DNA of 64,000 nt from Rutidosis leptorrhynchoides (taxonomy: Eukaryota > Streptophyta > Magnoliopsida > Asterales > Asteraceae): positions 189,168,501 through 189,232,500 of the forward strand of contig NC_092334.1 in assembly GCF_046630445.1 (NCBI RefSeq). The letters run 5' to 3'. The first letter of the stretch is position 1, and every line of letters begins with the position of its first letter. The position numbers were made by a program, and so were the translations under genes. Shown here piece after piece: positions 47,076 through 60,574 of this stretch. Below the pieces are notes generated by a model. It saw nothing but the letters and a program-made list of their open reading frames with translations, was not told the origin of the DNA and searched no databases.

Positions 47076-47087
47076 TGGTATCAGAGC
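47076..47087 (+). other. G4 primer binding site (tRNA-iMet)
   Basis: TGGTATCAGAGC, 2 nt from the LTR end. Confidence 0.93.
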
Positions 47088-47879
47088 ATTGGTTGTGGGG
47101 AATTAGGTTGCATTAGTGAGTCTTAACCGAGTCGAGTAGGATTCATTAATAGGACTAATCCACAACTTGCTCGTTTACTTGTTTCTGCGGAACTGCTGTA
47201 TGCTACTGCTTACTTTTACTGCTATATGAACCTGCTACATGCTTCTGCTTACTTTTACTGCTATAGGAACCTGCTGCATGCTACTGCTTACTTGTACTAC
47301 TATATGATCTTGTTGTATGCTACTGCTTATTCTCGCTACTGCATGCTACTACCTGCTTTTTGCAAGATAATTCTATTTGATCCTGTTACTATTGCCATGC
47401 TAAGTACCGCTGTAGACAATCTAGGCTGCTGTAGTTATTATGCTTGTTTACGTTCTTGCTACATGTCTGCTATTCGCTGTACCGACTTAGAAAATTTATC
47501 TTTCCTAGTTCAGATATTTTTCTGAACCCTTTTCCCACTCGTCTAAACCTGAGGACTAGTATTGTAATCCACCTGTTACTACCGTTCCACCGTTCTAGAG
47601 ATCGAAACATTACTTCACGCAATCTAGGAGGAGTACCCCTCGGATTACACGCCCACTAAAGTTGATCCTCGAAGGAGGAGATATGTGAGGACTTGTCAGA
47701 GTAACCGCACCCCGAGTTCACCCTAATTAGCCACGAACAACGTATGAACATTAGAAAGATGTTCAGTTTCCGCGAGGTGACCCGTATCCCGTACGATTTC
47801 ATGACTATCACTTATCTCTTTCATTCTTCACCACTACTCGATGATCTAACGACATTTCTGGACTTAGGTTCCTGACACT
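47088..47879 (+). other. G4 leader before M1, with 39-bp tandem repeat
   Basis: Four units of a 39-bp repeat (starting 47191, 47229, 47268 and 47307; core CTGCTTACTTTTACTGCTAT). Thirteen codons per unit keep a frame open (47226-47525), but no protein family is recognisable. The last five bases ACACT (47875-47879) are the left TSD of M1. Confidence 0.65.
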
Positions 47880-50800
47880 TGAAAGGACCCGTTCATATAC
47901 ATTATAAACGATTCACAATAGTTGATTACATTGAGAGGTATTTGACCTCTATATGATACATTTTACAAACATTGCATTCGTTTTTAAAAGACAATCTTTC
48001 TTTACATCAAAAATTGACAGGCATGCATACCATTTCATAATATCCACTATCCAACTATAAATTAATTTAATAATAATCTTTGATGAACTCAATGACTAGA
48101 ATGCAACGTTCTTCGAAATATGCTATAAAAGACTCCAAGTAATATATTTAAAATGAGCAAATGCACAGCGGAAGATTTCTTTAACACCTGAGAATAAACA
48201 TGCTTTAAAGTGTTAACCAAAAGGTTGGTGAGTTCATTAGTTTATCATCATCATTTATTTCCATCATTTTAATAGACCACAAGAATTTCATTTCCAGTTC
48301 TCATAAATATACGTCCCATGCATAGAGACAAAAAATAATCATTCATATGGTGAACACCTGGTAACCGACATTAACTAGATACATATAAGAATATCCCCTA
48401 TCATTCCGGGATCCTCCTTCGGACATGATATAATTTCGAAGTACTAAAGCATCCTGTACTTTGGATGGGGTTTGTTAGGCCCAATAGATCTATCTTTAGG
48501 ATTCGCGTCAATTAGGGTGTATGTTCCCTAATTCTTAGATTACCAGACTTTAATAAAAAAGGGGCATATTCGATTTCGATAATTCAACCATAGAATGTAG
48601 TTTCAATTACTTGTGTCTATTTCGTCAAACATTTATAAAAGCGCATGTATTCTCAGTCCCAAAAATATAAAGGGTAAAAAGGTAAATGAAACTCACCATA
48701 CTGTATTTCGTAGTAAAAATACATATAACGTCATTGAACAAGTGCAAGGTTGGCCTCGGATTCACGAACCTAAATTAATTATATATATTTATGTGTTGGT
48801 CAATATTTGTCTAACAAATTAGGTCAAGTCATAGTATACCACAATCCTAATGCTCGAGAATAATATGCAAAAGTCAACAAAAGTAAATTTGACTCAAAAT
48901 AATTTCCAAAAATCTATACATGATTAATATATAGTTTAAATATCGTCGTTTTATATTTTTAAATATTTTTAAAAGATTTATTAGAGTAAATAATATAATT
49001 TATTTATTAATAAATAAAATTTTATATTATATTTATATAATAAAATATACTTTTATTAAAGTAAGTTATTACACGTAGTAAAATATGTTTGTATCAAATA
49101 TTTATTTGATAAAATAATATCTATAATGATAGTAAGTAAAAGTTGTATTATTTTGTAATAATAATTATTATTATAAAAATATCAATATTTATAATTACTA
49201 AGATGACATTATGATAAAACGATAATTCTAATTATGATAACTTTAATATTTACGATAATTTTTAATATTATCTTTAAAATAATAATTCTATTTAAAATAA
49301 TAATAATAATAATGATATTTTATAGTAACAATGACATTTCTATTAAAATGATAATTTTTGTTAAAATGATAGTTTTAATACTAACGATAATTTTAATAAT
49401 AATAGTAATGATAAAAATAATAAGAACGATAATTTTATCTAAATCAATATCTTATAATATTTTAATTTCATCATGATACTCTTACCCATTATTTCCTAAT
49501 CGTTAGTTTAATAGCTTTTAATCGTCTTTTATATCGTGTTCGTAATAATGATAATAATAGTAATCAAAATAATTAGGTGTTAAAAATATTTGTTTTAATT
49601 ACACTAATATTAATAATGATAGTTACTATAAAATTATTAACGATAATACTAATAATTATCTTAATGATAATATAGTAATAATAATAATAACAATAACAAT
49701 AACCATTTTTAAATAATGATATATATATTAATAATGATAATAATAATAATACCAATAATAATAATAATAATAATTGGATAATAATAATAATACTAATTAT
49801 AACTTTAACGATAATAACGATAGTAATAATAAAAAAAATAACAATTTTTAATGATAAATCCCTTTATTAATAAAGATAATAATAATAATAATAAGATAAA
49901 ACTAGAACGACGATAATAACGACGATAATAATAATCATTTTTAATAATAATACAAAAATTCGATGGACTATAACTTCAAATCCGTTCATCGAAATCATTC
50001 GATATCTAAATGAAAAGTTCTTAATTTTTTGCTAGCTTTCCAACGACATGCATATCTTATACCTTATCTCAGTCGCATATATAACTAATTCAGGATTCAA
50101 CATAACCTAACTAAAGGCAATATCAAAAGTACAAACATGCATAATCCTATATACTCGAGCACTAGTCAGGGATACACTATTAGTATGTAAAAGTTAAATT
50201 ATGAGTACTCACGTATCAATATTGAGATTCAATATTGCAGGAAAGGTACGTAGACGCAACGGAGATGATAAACACTATATTGATCTCACGAGCATACCCA
50301 TGAACCATACCCAATCACCTCCATAGCTATAACCCATAATTTCCTTAATCCAATCCCACTCGAAAAACAATTTCGAAATCACTCGGACAGCACTCTGACG
50401 TAATATTTTATGTATACTAATAATATCTTGAAATAATACGGAGTAAATATATATATGTAAATCGATTGAGAGAGTTTAGAGAAAAATATTTTCAAGTTTC
50501 TTATGAAATAATGAAACCTATTGAATTCTATTTATAATAGATTTTTGAATTATTAAAGTGAATTATTAAAGTATGAATTATTAAAGTGAATTATTAAAGT
50601 ATGAATTATTAAAGTATGAATTATTAAAGTGAATTATTAAAGTATGAATTATTAAAGTGAATTATTAAAGTATGAATTATTAAAATGAGTTATTAAAGTT
50701 AAAGTAAAGTAAAAATAAAGTAAAGGTAAAGTTTAAGTATAGTAAAAGTATAAAACTATGTACGTATAATACGCGTATAAATATATATAATATTAATTTA

Positions 50801-51665
50801 AATCGTTATATATATTTAATAAAATAAAATATAAATATCGTTATCTTTATCATACTGGTTAAGTAATGAGTTGTCAAAAGTGGTTCTAGATATTTATAAA
50901 AGTTATATACGTTTTAATAATAAAGTTCTTTTTAAACTGAAAACGTTTTTGTACGTTTGAAACTAAATCCAATAAATATAATAATTTTTTTTTCCAAAAC
51001 CAAATATATTTTTAAGAATTATTTTGTTTAAAGGTTAAAATAATGGAAATCGTTATATCATAAAATGTTTTAGAAAAGTAGAATCATATATATTCATAAT
51101 AGGTTTCAAGTTTTTAAATCACAGTTTGTTGGTGAAGCATGGGATAAAGTTCAAAGGTTAAATAAACGTATGAAATCATCTTAATGAAAAATGTTGAGTT
51201 ACATAACTTGTCGATATCCAACATCTAAGTTATTTACACTTCACGTTCTTACTTATAAATCACTTTACCATTTTCCGAATGTTATCAAAAAGAATAGATT
51301 TCTTAAATCACAGTGGACCTCATAACATAGACCCGTAATCATATCATAATGTATCTGATAAATCAATCATTTGATATTATCTTTTAATTCCATCGATAAA
51401 AATATTGAAACAAATACGTTCATGTAAAGTATTATACGTTTAATACTTTATTAATATTCTCAAGTTATAACATATATATATACATATATATACATATTTA
51501 TTTATATATAACGGTTCGTGAATCGTCGGAATTTGGTCGAGGTTATAATGAATGTATGAACACGATTTAAAATTCTTGAGATTTAACTTAACAAACTTTG
51601 CTTATCGTGTCGGAATAATATAAAGATAAAGTTTAAATTTGGTTAGAAATTTTCGGGTTGTCACA
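47880..51665 (-). repeat. M1 3' LTR (3786 bp)
   Basis: In element orientation begins TGTGACAACCCGAAAATTTC and ends GGGTCCTTTCA. Contains long runs of ATAATAATA-type sequence (49140-49960) and an array of 13-15 bp units (50540-50700). Open frames rich in Ile/Tyr (49234-49476) come from the AT-rich composition. Confidence 0.9.
50540..50700. repeat. GAATTATTAAAGT array in M1 3' LTR
   Basis: About eleven head-to-tail units of GAATTATTAAAGT alternating with a two-base AT spacer. Counterpart at 58135-58300, with a different unit order. Confidence 0.85.
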
Positions 51666-51701
51666 GTACCTACCCGTTAAAGAAATTTCGTCCCGAAATT
51701 T
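51666..51701 (-). other. M1 polypurine tract and hairpin
   Basis: Minus strand: AAATTTCGGGACGAAATTT (51683-51701; 8-bp stem, GGA loop), then CTTTAACGGGTAGGTAC and the LTR at 51665. Confidence 0.8.
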
Positions 51702-52050
51702 GAGTGGAAAGGTCGTGAATGATAATAAGTATGTTTTCATGATGCATACAGGCTGAAAATTAGAGTTTTATCATCAGCGAATAATTTGGATAAACAATTC
51801 ATTTATATGAAGAGTACGAATGAAGCTAACATAGAAGAAGGAAATGAGTAAGTGTAGATTCATCTTTTCATTTGACGTAGATATGATTGATTTCCAGATT
51901 TCAAGGGATTTGAAGAAAATCTTTGTAATAAGATTTGATTCTCCGGTAACAAAAGGAATTAGGATCCGCTTTAAATGCGATCGTCCATTTTAATTGTTCT
52001 GTCGGAGATTTTCTTATAAATTCACCTCCTTCGTTTTCTTACAACTCACA

Positions 52051-52055
52051 CCTTC
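52051..52055. repeat. Target site duplication CCTTC (left) of solo LTR
   Basis: Repeated exactly at 52672-52676. Confidence 0.9.
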
Positions 52056-52671
52056 TGTTGATGCATTTTATGCAAGTCCCTAGACATCTACCCACGTCCA
52101 TTGCAGGTACAAGAGTTTACAGGCCACCATGATCGTTCGTTATTATCCTATTCGTGTTTGTATGTGGTTACAGCAACTGCGGGAACGAGATTTGGATGTT
52201 TGACTATGTTAGACTTAGTCAGATGTCCGAGTGAAGCCTCACTCGTACGGCTGACAGGCTCATACTCACGGTTGATGCTGAGCTAAGTCACAATTACAAC
52301 CTAAATGAGAAGACACGAGTAAGTGATCACCCGTACGGCTGATGAAGCCAACTAGTATGTGTGATGGATGAATCGTACGGGTGAGTCAACAGCAGGGGTA
52401 TATAAAGTCTTATGTTCTTCATTTTAGGTTTAGCCTCTCATTTGTTACACACACTCAGATCTGGTGAGCTCCTCCGATTCTCTCTCAACCCAAATCACCC
52501 AGGTGGTGAATAATAGCTCTAGGTGTTGATCTAATCACACTTGATTTAGTTGTGGTATGACTAAATTAATACCAAAAAGCTTAACCTATTCACTAGAGGG
52601 TTTGATTCACTTATTCCATCATTGTGTGAGTTAAATCTGTTGATTTCTAAGTTCCTAGTCATGTTTCATCA
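52056..52671 (+). mobile_element. Solo LTR, copia-like (616 bp)
   Basis: Starts TGTTGATGCATT and ends GTTTCATCA, with CCTTC on both sides. TATA box TATATAAAG at 52399-52407 gives the orientation. Repeated CTCGTACGGCTGA / CCCGTACGGCTGA motifs lie upstream (52240-52385). No interior and no second LTR: product of LTR-LTR recombination. Superfamily inferred from the TGTTGATG start, size and 5-bp TSD. Confidence 0.85.
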
Positions 52672-55212
52672 CCTTCTATTCTTTCCCCCTCAACTCATAT
52701 TTTAAAGTATTCATCAATATGCTCCATCCAGTTCTGATTCTCGATATACTTATAACTTTCATATCGGTCATTCTTCTTTTTCATCTACCGCCGGAAGAAT
52801 CTATTTACTTCTACTATACTCTTGGGTTTATAGTGTTTCTAGTTCTCCCTTGTCTTTATATTGCTATATGCATCGATATATATGGTTTATAATTTTTGGT
52901 TTGTCGTTGGGCTTTATATCTCAAAGTCTCTATTTCTATCTTCTATAATCATTGTCATCCACAGTTAATGCTCTCTTTTATTTGTTGTAATTTATACCCC
53001 AATTTCTATTTCGGAGTTTTGTCCTTTCGTTTCTTCTTCTTGCGATTAATCACCGCTTGTAATAGTCCAGAATTCACAGATATGAATTTCGGAATGAACA
53101 TTGTTAATATTCTAGGAAGGAAATTGTGATGGCACGATCTTGACTTGTCAATTTACTAGAATACCTTGGAAAAGGCCGAATCATCAAGAAATATTTTCTT
53201 GATATTTTAGAGGTTAAATAGAATACAAGAGTCGTATAACATGGCACATGATGATGTTATGATCTGTGAATCATCACGTTCCATTTAGAAACTCAGCATG
53301 AATTACTGTAATATTATCACGTTGATCAAGTGTCATTATATTATACTAACTCATGCTTCAGTTTCCAACACTACTTCAAAAACATTCATATTTTAAACTG
53401 AAAGGTTTACAGAGTATAGGAACTAAACAGTTTCCTTTTTGATGTAATACAGATAGCACAAAGAGATAAATGATTCCAGATAAGAATAGTTATGGAAATA
53501 TCTTCAGAAATATGGAGGATATTTATAATGAAAGATACGATGATATCTTAGAATTTCTAATATCAGAGGATGATGAAGAATATTGTCTATAAGGGTTTAG
53601 TGTTAGGAGCAAGGTATTCGTTAATGACTTCAGTAGACACTGAATCATTTGGATTCTTTGAAGGCAGGTTCAGTCTTTGTGATTTGTCCACAGCCTCCTT
53701 CATACTTTGCTCAATCCGTTTTCCAGTTCCAAAACTTCTCTATTTCTGAGCTTTGTTAATACACTAATCTTTATCATCAAACTTTTTACTGCTAAGGTCG
53801 TTTACAGTTTTTGTTGCTTCATCAGCATTTCGAGAACTAGTTCGCGGTTCAGAGTGTTTTTCAGAAAGTTCACATTCGAAGTATGTAAGCCTTGGAAATA
53901 GACGTTATGTATAACTGTTGGCGTCAACATGCTGTGAGATTTCAAAATACTGATTGCTAATTCCCAATGATTCGTATGGCAATTCTCGTTACAAGAGGCA
54001 GATGAGTAAATGATGAGGTTTCGATAATTATAAATATTCTTCAAAATGCCCAAGATCAGTGAAGTTGTTGGTAAGTTTATTGCTAATGTGGTGGAATATG
54101 AAAGGTTCTCCGGTAACAAAAGGGTAATCACATATATCAAAATTATGATAAGGCTACTCCGAATGAAAAAATTGAAGTTGTCTTGCTGGAGCTGTGATAT
54201 AATTTGCTACTTTGCAAAGGAATTGCAAGGTTATTTTGGCTAATAAATGTTAGAAGATCTGACAAAGATATGTGTTGAATTATGACTTTGGTTTCGAGAG
54301 CTTTTTAAGTACATAACTGTGGGTAATATGTGATTGGATCATCATCTCGATTGCTCATTATTTGAAGTGTCTTCAGATATTTTCGAAAGGTTTGAACACA
54401 GATTGTAATCGTTTGTATACATTTGATGTTCTAACACACTTTTGAAGTCAAAGTATAGCTTTGAAAGATGTAGGAATCTAAAAGTGATGGTACCGGTTAT
54501 ATCTCGAATTGAATTCTGAGATTTTAAAATCAGAATATGTAATTGGGTTTGAATGAGTATGGTTGTTTTGATTTCTATGAAAGAATGTATATTATTGTGA
54601 AAGTAGGAAGTATAATTGATAATTTTCTTAATCTGATTCGAAGAATGTAACATATTAATTATGAATTTATATATATCTCTCGGGTATTACCTACCCGTTA
54701 AAAAATATTCACAATTTAAATTTTGTACATAAGAATTTTATTACAGTCTTTATGAAAATATATATGTATATATTCTCCTCGGATGTAACATAGATTTTAA
54801 TGAGTTAATACTAAATTAAACTCATTCGATTTACGGTTGGAACTAGAATTGAATAATTCCTTGAAGGCTTTAGAGGTTACATAAGTATTTCTTCAATAAT
54901 ATTGAAATTATGAATCAATACTTCGTTATTTGTTGAGATGTGATGTTGGTTTTCGTTAAATTCTTGTGAACTTCGCAAAGTACAAATGATGTTATCTGAA
55001 AAGTTTCGGTTACATCAATGATGAAGTGTAAAATCAAATATATACTTGATTTATTAGGAATTGGAACTTGTTGAATTGAGACAGAGATTGTAGTTAACGA
55101 TGGTTAAGTCGCGGGCGAGGGACGTACATTATTGCATATTTGTAATATGAATTAACCGAGTAGTTAAGATTCACACACAATAGCTTAGCACGAAAAGATT
55201 TATTTTTTATTT

Positions 55213-55317
<105 letters not shown>

Positions 55318-55824
55318 CTTCAGATGGAATGAGTTAATTCTTCATAACTTGTTGATACAATATACACGTTATTGATTCGTAATGATGTCCACAGTGATTC
55401 TTGAACTGACGGAGTTTGTGATGTTATAGGTGTTGTTGATTCTGATGTTGACTGTACTGACGATGCTGGTGACGTTGACGGTACTGGTGATGCTGTTGGT
55501 AAAACAAGTTTAACTTGTTAATCACACACCATTTTTGTCAGGGTTTCTACTCTTCCTTCTATCATTTTGGTTCGCTTAACTGATTTATGGTTAGGGCTAG
55601 ATTAGATAATCTCTAAGACTTTAGAGATTATATAATCACCGCGGAATGTTTCTCCAATGAAGTTATGAATTAATACTTCGTCAGTTATTGTTGTTGGTAC
55701 TCCTTGGTATCTATGGTGCGTATAACGTTGATGCTCGTGGGACAGATTGTGAAGTTGAGGTTTACAACGCGGTTGTGGTTGGAGGTGGTAATGGTACTGT
55801 TGGCGTTGATGATGGTGGTACTGG

Positions 55825-56259
55825 TTATGCTGCTAGTGCTGCTGCTGGTGTTTGTAATCTCTGCACCATATTCTCCAAAGCCACTACCCGAGCGCGAAGT
55901 TCGTTGACTTCTTCTATTATTCCAGGATGATTGTCGGTCGGAACGAGCGGATAAATAAAATCTAGAATTTGATGTAGTATATAATCGTGACGAGATACCC
56001 TGGAAATGAGAGAGAAAATGGTGTCTCGAACAGGTTCGCCGGTAAGTGCTTCAGGTTCTTCGCCAAGAGGGCAATGTGGTGGATGGAAAGGATCGCCTTC
56101 TTCTTGTTTCCAATGATTGAGGAGGCTACGAACCCATCCCCAATTCATCCAGAATAGGTGATGACTGATTGGTTGATCCATTCCGGTCACACTACTTTCG
56201 GAGCTTGAGTGAGATTCCATTTCTGAATCCGAGTGACTTGAACTGATGACAAATTCCAT
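55825..56259 (-). pseudogene. M1 Gag N-terminus (144 codons)
   Basis: Starts MEFVISSSHSDSEMESHSSS, Ser/Glu-rich, followed by a Trp-rich stretch (FWMNWGWVRSLLNHW) and ends with a coiled-coil-like EEVNELRARVVALENMVQRL and PAAALAA, then a stop. The layout (acidic N-terminus, heptad RVxxLE segment, Pro/Ala-rich linker) matches the N-terminal part of Gag in large plant gypsy elements. The capsid domain, zinc knuckle and pol that should follow are absent. Past the stop the frame stays Pro/Thr-rich (PVPPSSTPTVPLPPP). Confidence 0.6.
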
Positions 56260-56665
56260 TTCGTACGATTGGATAAAGGATTTTTGATATAAAATGATTT
56301 TTCGGCTATCGGGTGGTATTCTATTTACATAGGATATCTATATATAGAGATCAAAAGATTTCATAGATTACGGAGGAATTTGCGGGATATGTCAGGCAAA
56401 GTTTAAAGTAACAGATACGATAAGATATGATTTAGCAGATACGCTAAGATATGAATTTTGTCTATACACTACTCATGCAATTAATGTAGCAAGATGTGTC
56501 TAGACTAATAATGATAAGCAGGTAATTTCCTATGGATGATAAGCAGCTGATTTTCGACTAGAAATGATAAGCAAAACTTTTGACATGCAGACACGGTCGA
56601 AGTCCAGACTCACTAATGCATCCTAACGACTTATCTGTTAGACACACTAAAATAATATTATCTTT
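56260..56665 (-). other. M1 leader joined to truncated LTR
   Basis: Non-coding leader ending at a deletion junction: homology with the left LTR starts at TAGTAAAATATG (56666, equivalent to 49076). PBS and the inner 1.2 kb of the LTR are missing. TCCTAACGACTTATCTGTTA near 56623 looks like normal leader sequence. Confidence 0.6.
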
Positions 56666-59270
56666 TAGTAAAATATGTTTGTATCAAATATTTACTTGAT
56701 AAAATAATATCTATAATGATAGTAAGTAAAAATTGTATTATTTTGTAATAATAATTATTATTATAAAAATATTAATATTTATAATTACTAAGATGACATT
56801 ATGATAAAACGATAATTCTAATTATGATAACTTTAATATTTACGATAATTTTTAATATTATCTTTAAAATAATAATTCTATTTAAAATAATAATAATAAT
56901 AATGATATTTTATAGTAACAATGACATTTCTATTAAAATGATAATTTTTGTTAAAATAATAGTTTTAATACTAACGATAATTTTAATAATAATAGTAATG
57001 ATAAAAATAATAAGAACGATAATTTTATCTAAATCAATATCTTATAATATTTTAATTTCATCATGATACTCTTACCCATTATTTCCTAATCGTTCGTTTA
57101 ATAGCTTTTAATCGTCTTTTATATCGTGTTCCTAATAATGATAATAATAGTAATCAAAATAATTAGGTGTTACAAATATTTGTTTTAATTACACTAATAT
57201 TAATAATGATAGTTACTATAAAATTATTAACGATAATACTAATAATTATCTTAATGATAATATAGTAATAATAATAATAACAATAACAATAACCATTTTT
57301 AAATAATGATATATATATTAATAATGATAATAATAATAATAATACCAATAATAATAATAATAATAATAATTGGATAATAATAATAATAATAATACTAATT
57401 ATAACTTTAACGATAATAACGATAGTAATAATAAAAAAATAACAATTTTTAATGATAAATCCTTTTATTGATAAAGATAATAATAATAATAATAAGATAA
57501 AACTAGAACGACGATAATAATAATCATTTTTAATAATAATACAAAAATTCGATGGACTATAACTTCAAATCCGTTCATCAAAATCATTCGATATCTAAAT
57601 GAAAAGTTCTTAATTTTTTGCTAGCTTTCCAACGACATGCATATCTTATACCTTATCTCAGTCGCATATATAACTAATTCAGGATTCAACATAACTTAAC
57701 TAAAGGCAATATCAAAAGTACAAACATGCATAATCCTATATACTCGGGCACTAGTCAGGGATACACTATTAGTATGTAAAAGTTAAATTATGAGTACTCA
57801 CATATCAATATTGAGATTCAATATTGCAGGAAAGGTACGTAGATGCAACGGAGATGATAAACACTATATTGATCTCACGAGCATACCCATGAACCATACC
57901 CAATCACCTCCATAGCTATAACCCATAATTTTCTTAATCCAATCCCACTCGAAAAACAATTTCGAAATCACTCGGACAGCACTCTGACATAATATTTTAT
58001 GTATACTAATAATATCTTGAAATAATACGGAGTAAATATATATATGTAAATCGATTGAGAGAGTTTTGAGAAAAATATTTTCAAGTTTCTTATGAAATAA
58101 TGAAACCTATTGAATTCTATTTATAATAGATTTTTGAATTATTAAAATGAATTATTAAAGTATGAATTATTAAAGTATGAATTATTAAAGTGAATTATTA
58201 AAGTATGAATTATTAAAGTGAATTATTAAAGTATGAATTATTAAAGTAAATTATTAAAGTGAATTATTAAAGTATGAATTATTAAAGTGGGTTATTAAAG
58301 TTAAAGTAAAGTAAAAATAAAGTGAATGTAAAGTTTAAGTATAGTAAAAGTATAAAACTGTGTACGTATAATACGCGTATAAATATATATAATATTAATT
58401 TAAATCGTTATATATATTTAATAAAATAAAATATAAATATCGTTATCTTTATCATACTGGTTAAGTAATGAGTTGTCAAAAGTGGTTCTAGATATTTATA
58501 AAAGTTATATACGTTTTAATAATAAAGTTCTTTTTAAACTGAAAACGTTTTTGTACGTTTGAAACTAAATAAATAAATATAATAATTTTGTTTTCCAAAA
58601 CCAAATATATTTTTAAGAATCATTTTGTTTAAAGGTTAAAATAATGGAAATCGTTATATCATAAAATGTTTTAGAAAAGTAGAATCATATATATTCATAA
58701 TAGGTTTCAAGTTTTTAAATTACAGTTTGTTGGTGAAGCATGGGATAAAGTTCAATGGTTAAATAAACGTATGAAATCATCTTAATGAAAAATGTCGAGT
58801 TACATAACTTGTCGATATCCAACATCTAAGTTATTTACACTTCACGTTCTTACTTATAAATCACTTTACCATTTTCCGAATGTTGTCAAAAAGAATAGAT
58901 TTCTTAAATCACAGTGGACCTCATAACATAGACCCGTAATCATATCATAATGTATCTGATAAATCAATCATTTGATATTATCTTCTAATTCCATCGATAA
59001 ACATATTGAAACAAATACGTTCATGTAAAGTATTATACGTTTAATACTTTATTAATATTCTCAAGTTATAATATATATATATATATACATATATATACAT
59101 ATTTATTTATATATAACGGTTCGTGAATCGTCGGAATTTGGTCGAGGTTATAATGAATGTATGAATACAATTTAAAATTCTTGAGATTTAACTTAACAAA
59201 CTTTGCTTATCGTGTCGGAATAATATAAAGATAAAGTTTAAATTTGGTTGGAAATTTCCGGGTTGTCACA
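56666..59270 (-). repeat. M1 5' LTR, truncated (2605 bp)
   Basis: Collinear with 49076-51665, including the ATAATA-rich part and the GAATTATTAAAGT array (58135-58300). Outer end TGTGACAACCC intact next to ACACT. Confidence 0.93.
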
Positions 59271-60574
59271 ACACTCTTAGGCATTGGAGAAGTCGGGAAG
59301 GCACCTCCTTTCACAAGGTCAGAGTGTTTTCCACTGAAGCTCAGCCATACCCAAAGACTTGGGAGTCGCCTCAAGACATATCGTATTACTACTTACTACA
59401 CGTACAACTCGACACGAGACCCAGATTGAATTTCTAGAAAGGAACCTAATAACATTACCTGAACCCGAACATTTTGAAGAAAATTTTGGGACATTTAGGC
59501 ATTGATGCATGACCTACGGTACCTATGCACCCACACTGAGAAATCGATAAACATTATGTAGATTTTATTTTGAGATAGCATAGATAAAGCACCGTCAGAT
59601 GAAATAGAGTAGAACTGGAAGTGATCACGTTACATTGACCGTATGGAGTGATATTGGAATGAACGTACGATTTAGTACAATATAATGACGCCAGGACAGC
59701 GTGATTATATTGAAGTGAATCATGCAGAAGTCCCAATGTTACTATATAAGGAATATGAAGTGATTCAAAGAAAACTTTAGTAGGAACCACTTGAGTTTAC
59801 GCATTATGGTTTGTTAGAGGTAGGGAAAGAATAACCACTTAGCCCAGATACTGTACAAGAAGGGCCTTGATTGCAGAATTGATAAAATTTGTTATGGATA
59901 TAGACACCCTGGATACTTAAGGAAAAAGTTCTCAATTAGGAAAAACTTTGGACTTACTTGCGGTAGAGCAATCGTTATCTCAGCTATGGATCCTGATTAT
60001 AGTTAGGGTACGATTCGTCACAACTTTTTATTGTCTCGAAGTTGTTTAATACTAGAGTAATAGAAACCTTATATCTAAGGACCTTAGTATTATGACTAAT
60101 AAGCCGTTAACAACCATGAGAGTTAAGTATTCTATAGGACAAGCTAATGGTAAGCTGGCAGAGATAGAGGAATAATTTAAGGTAGTACCTTAAAATTAAC
60201 AGGTGGGTCATTTGGAGATGACCTCATGTCAACTCAACTTGGAAGTTTAAAGTAGTAGCTGGAAGGAATTAATTACAAGTAGATGTTATTGGAAAAGATT
60301 TTTCACGGTAGTATAATAAGATTTGGTGGGAACGAACCTTAAGATTAACCTAATACTCATCAAGTTAGGAAGCTTGATGTAAAAGTTGGAATGGACTTTA
60401 GGATTAACCTAATACTCATCAAGTTAGGAAGCTTTGATGAAATAGTTGGAACGGACTAACTTTCAAGGATGAAAGCGAAAGTTATTTATAGTGAGAAGAT
60501 TATTCGTATACCTCGCGAGAATGGTGAGCCATTAATGGTTTAAGGGGAGAGAAGTAGCCTGAAGCTGAACCTTA
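59271..60574 (+). pseudogene. G4 interior after M1, decayed
   Basis: Begins with ACACT (right TSD of M1). Expected to hold gag, protease and RT of G4 but no continuous frame remains and I cannot assign motifs with confidence. A short direct repeat (GGATTAACCTAATACTCATC at 60342 and 60401) is present. Confidence 0.45.

Noticed and set aside
47873..47879. M1 left end placed at TGACACTTG (47873)
   Set aside because: That gives no matching duplication; moving the end to 47880 yields ACACT on both sides.
49234..49476. Ile-rich hydrophobic frame, repeated at 56824-57066
   Set aside because: Produced by ATAATA-rich LTR sequence present in both M1 LTRs; no start context or family.
55688..55930. 80-codon Gly/Val-rich frame on +
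   Set aside because: Opposite strand of the decayed Pro/Thr-rich gag linker of M1.
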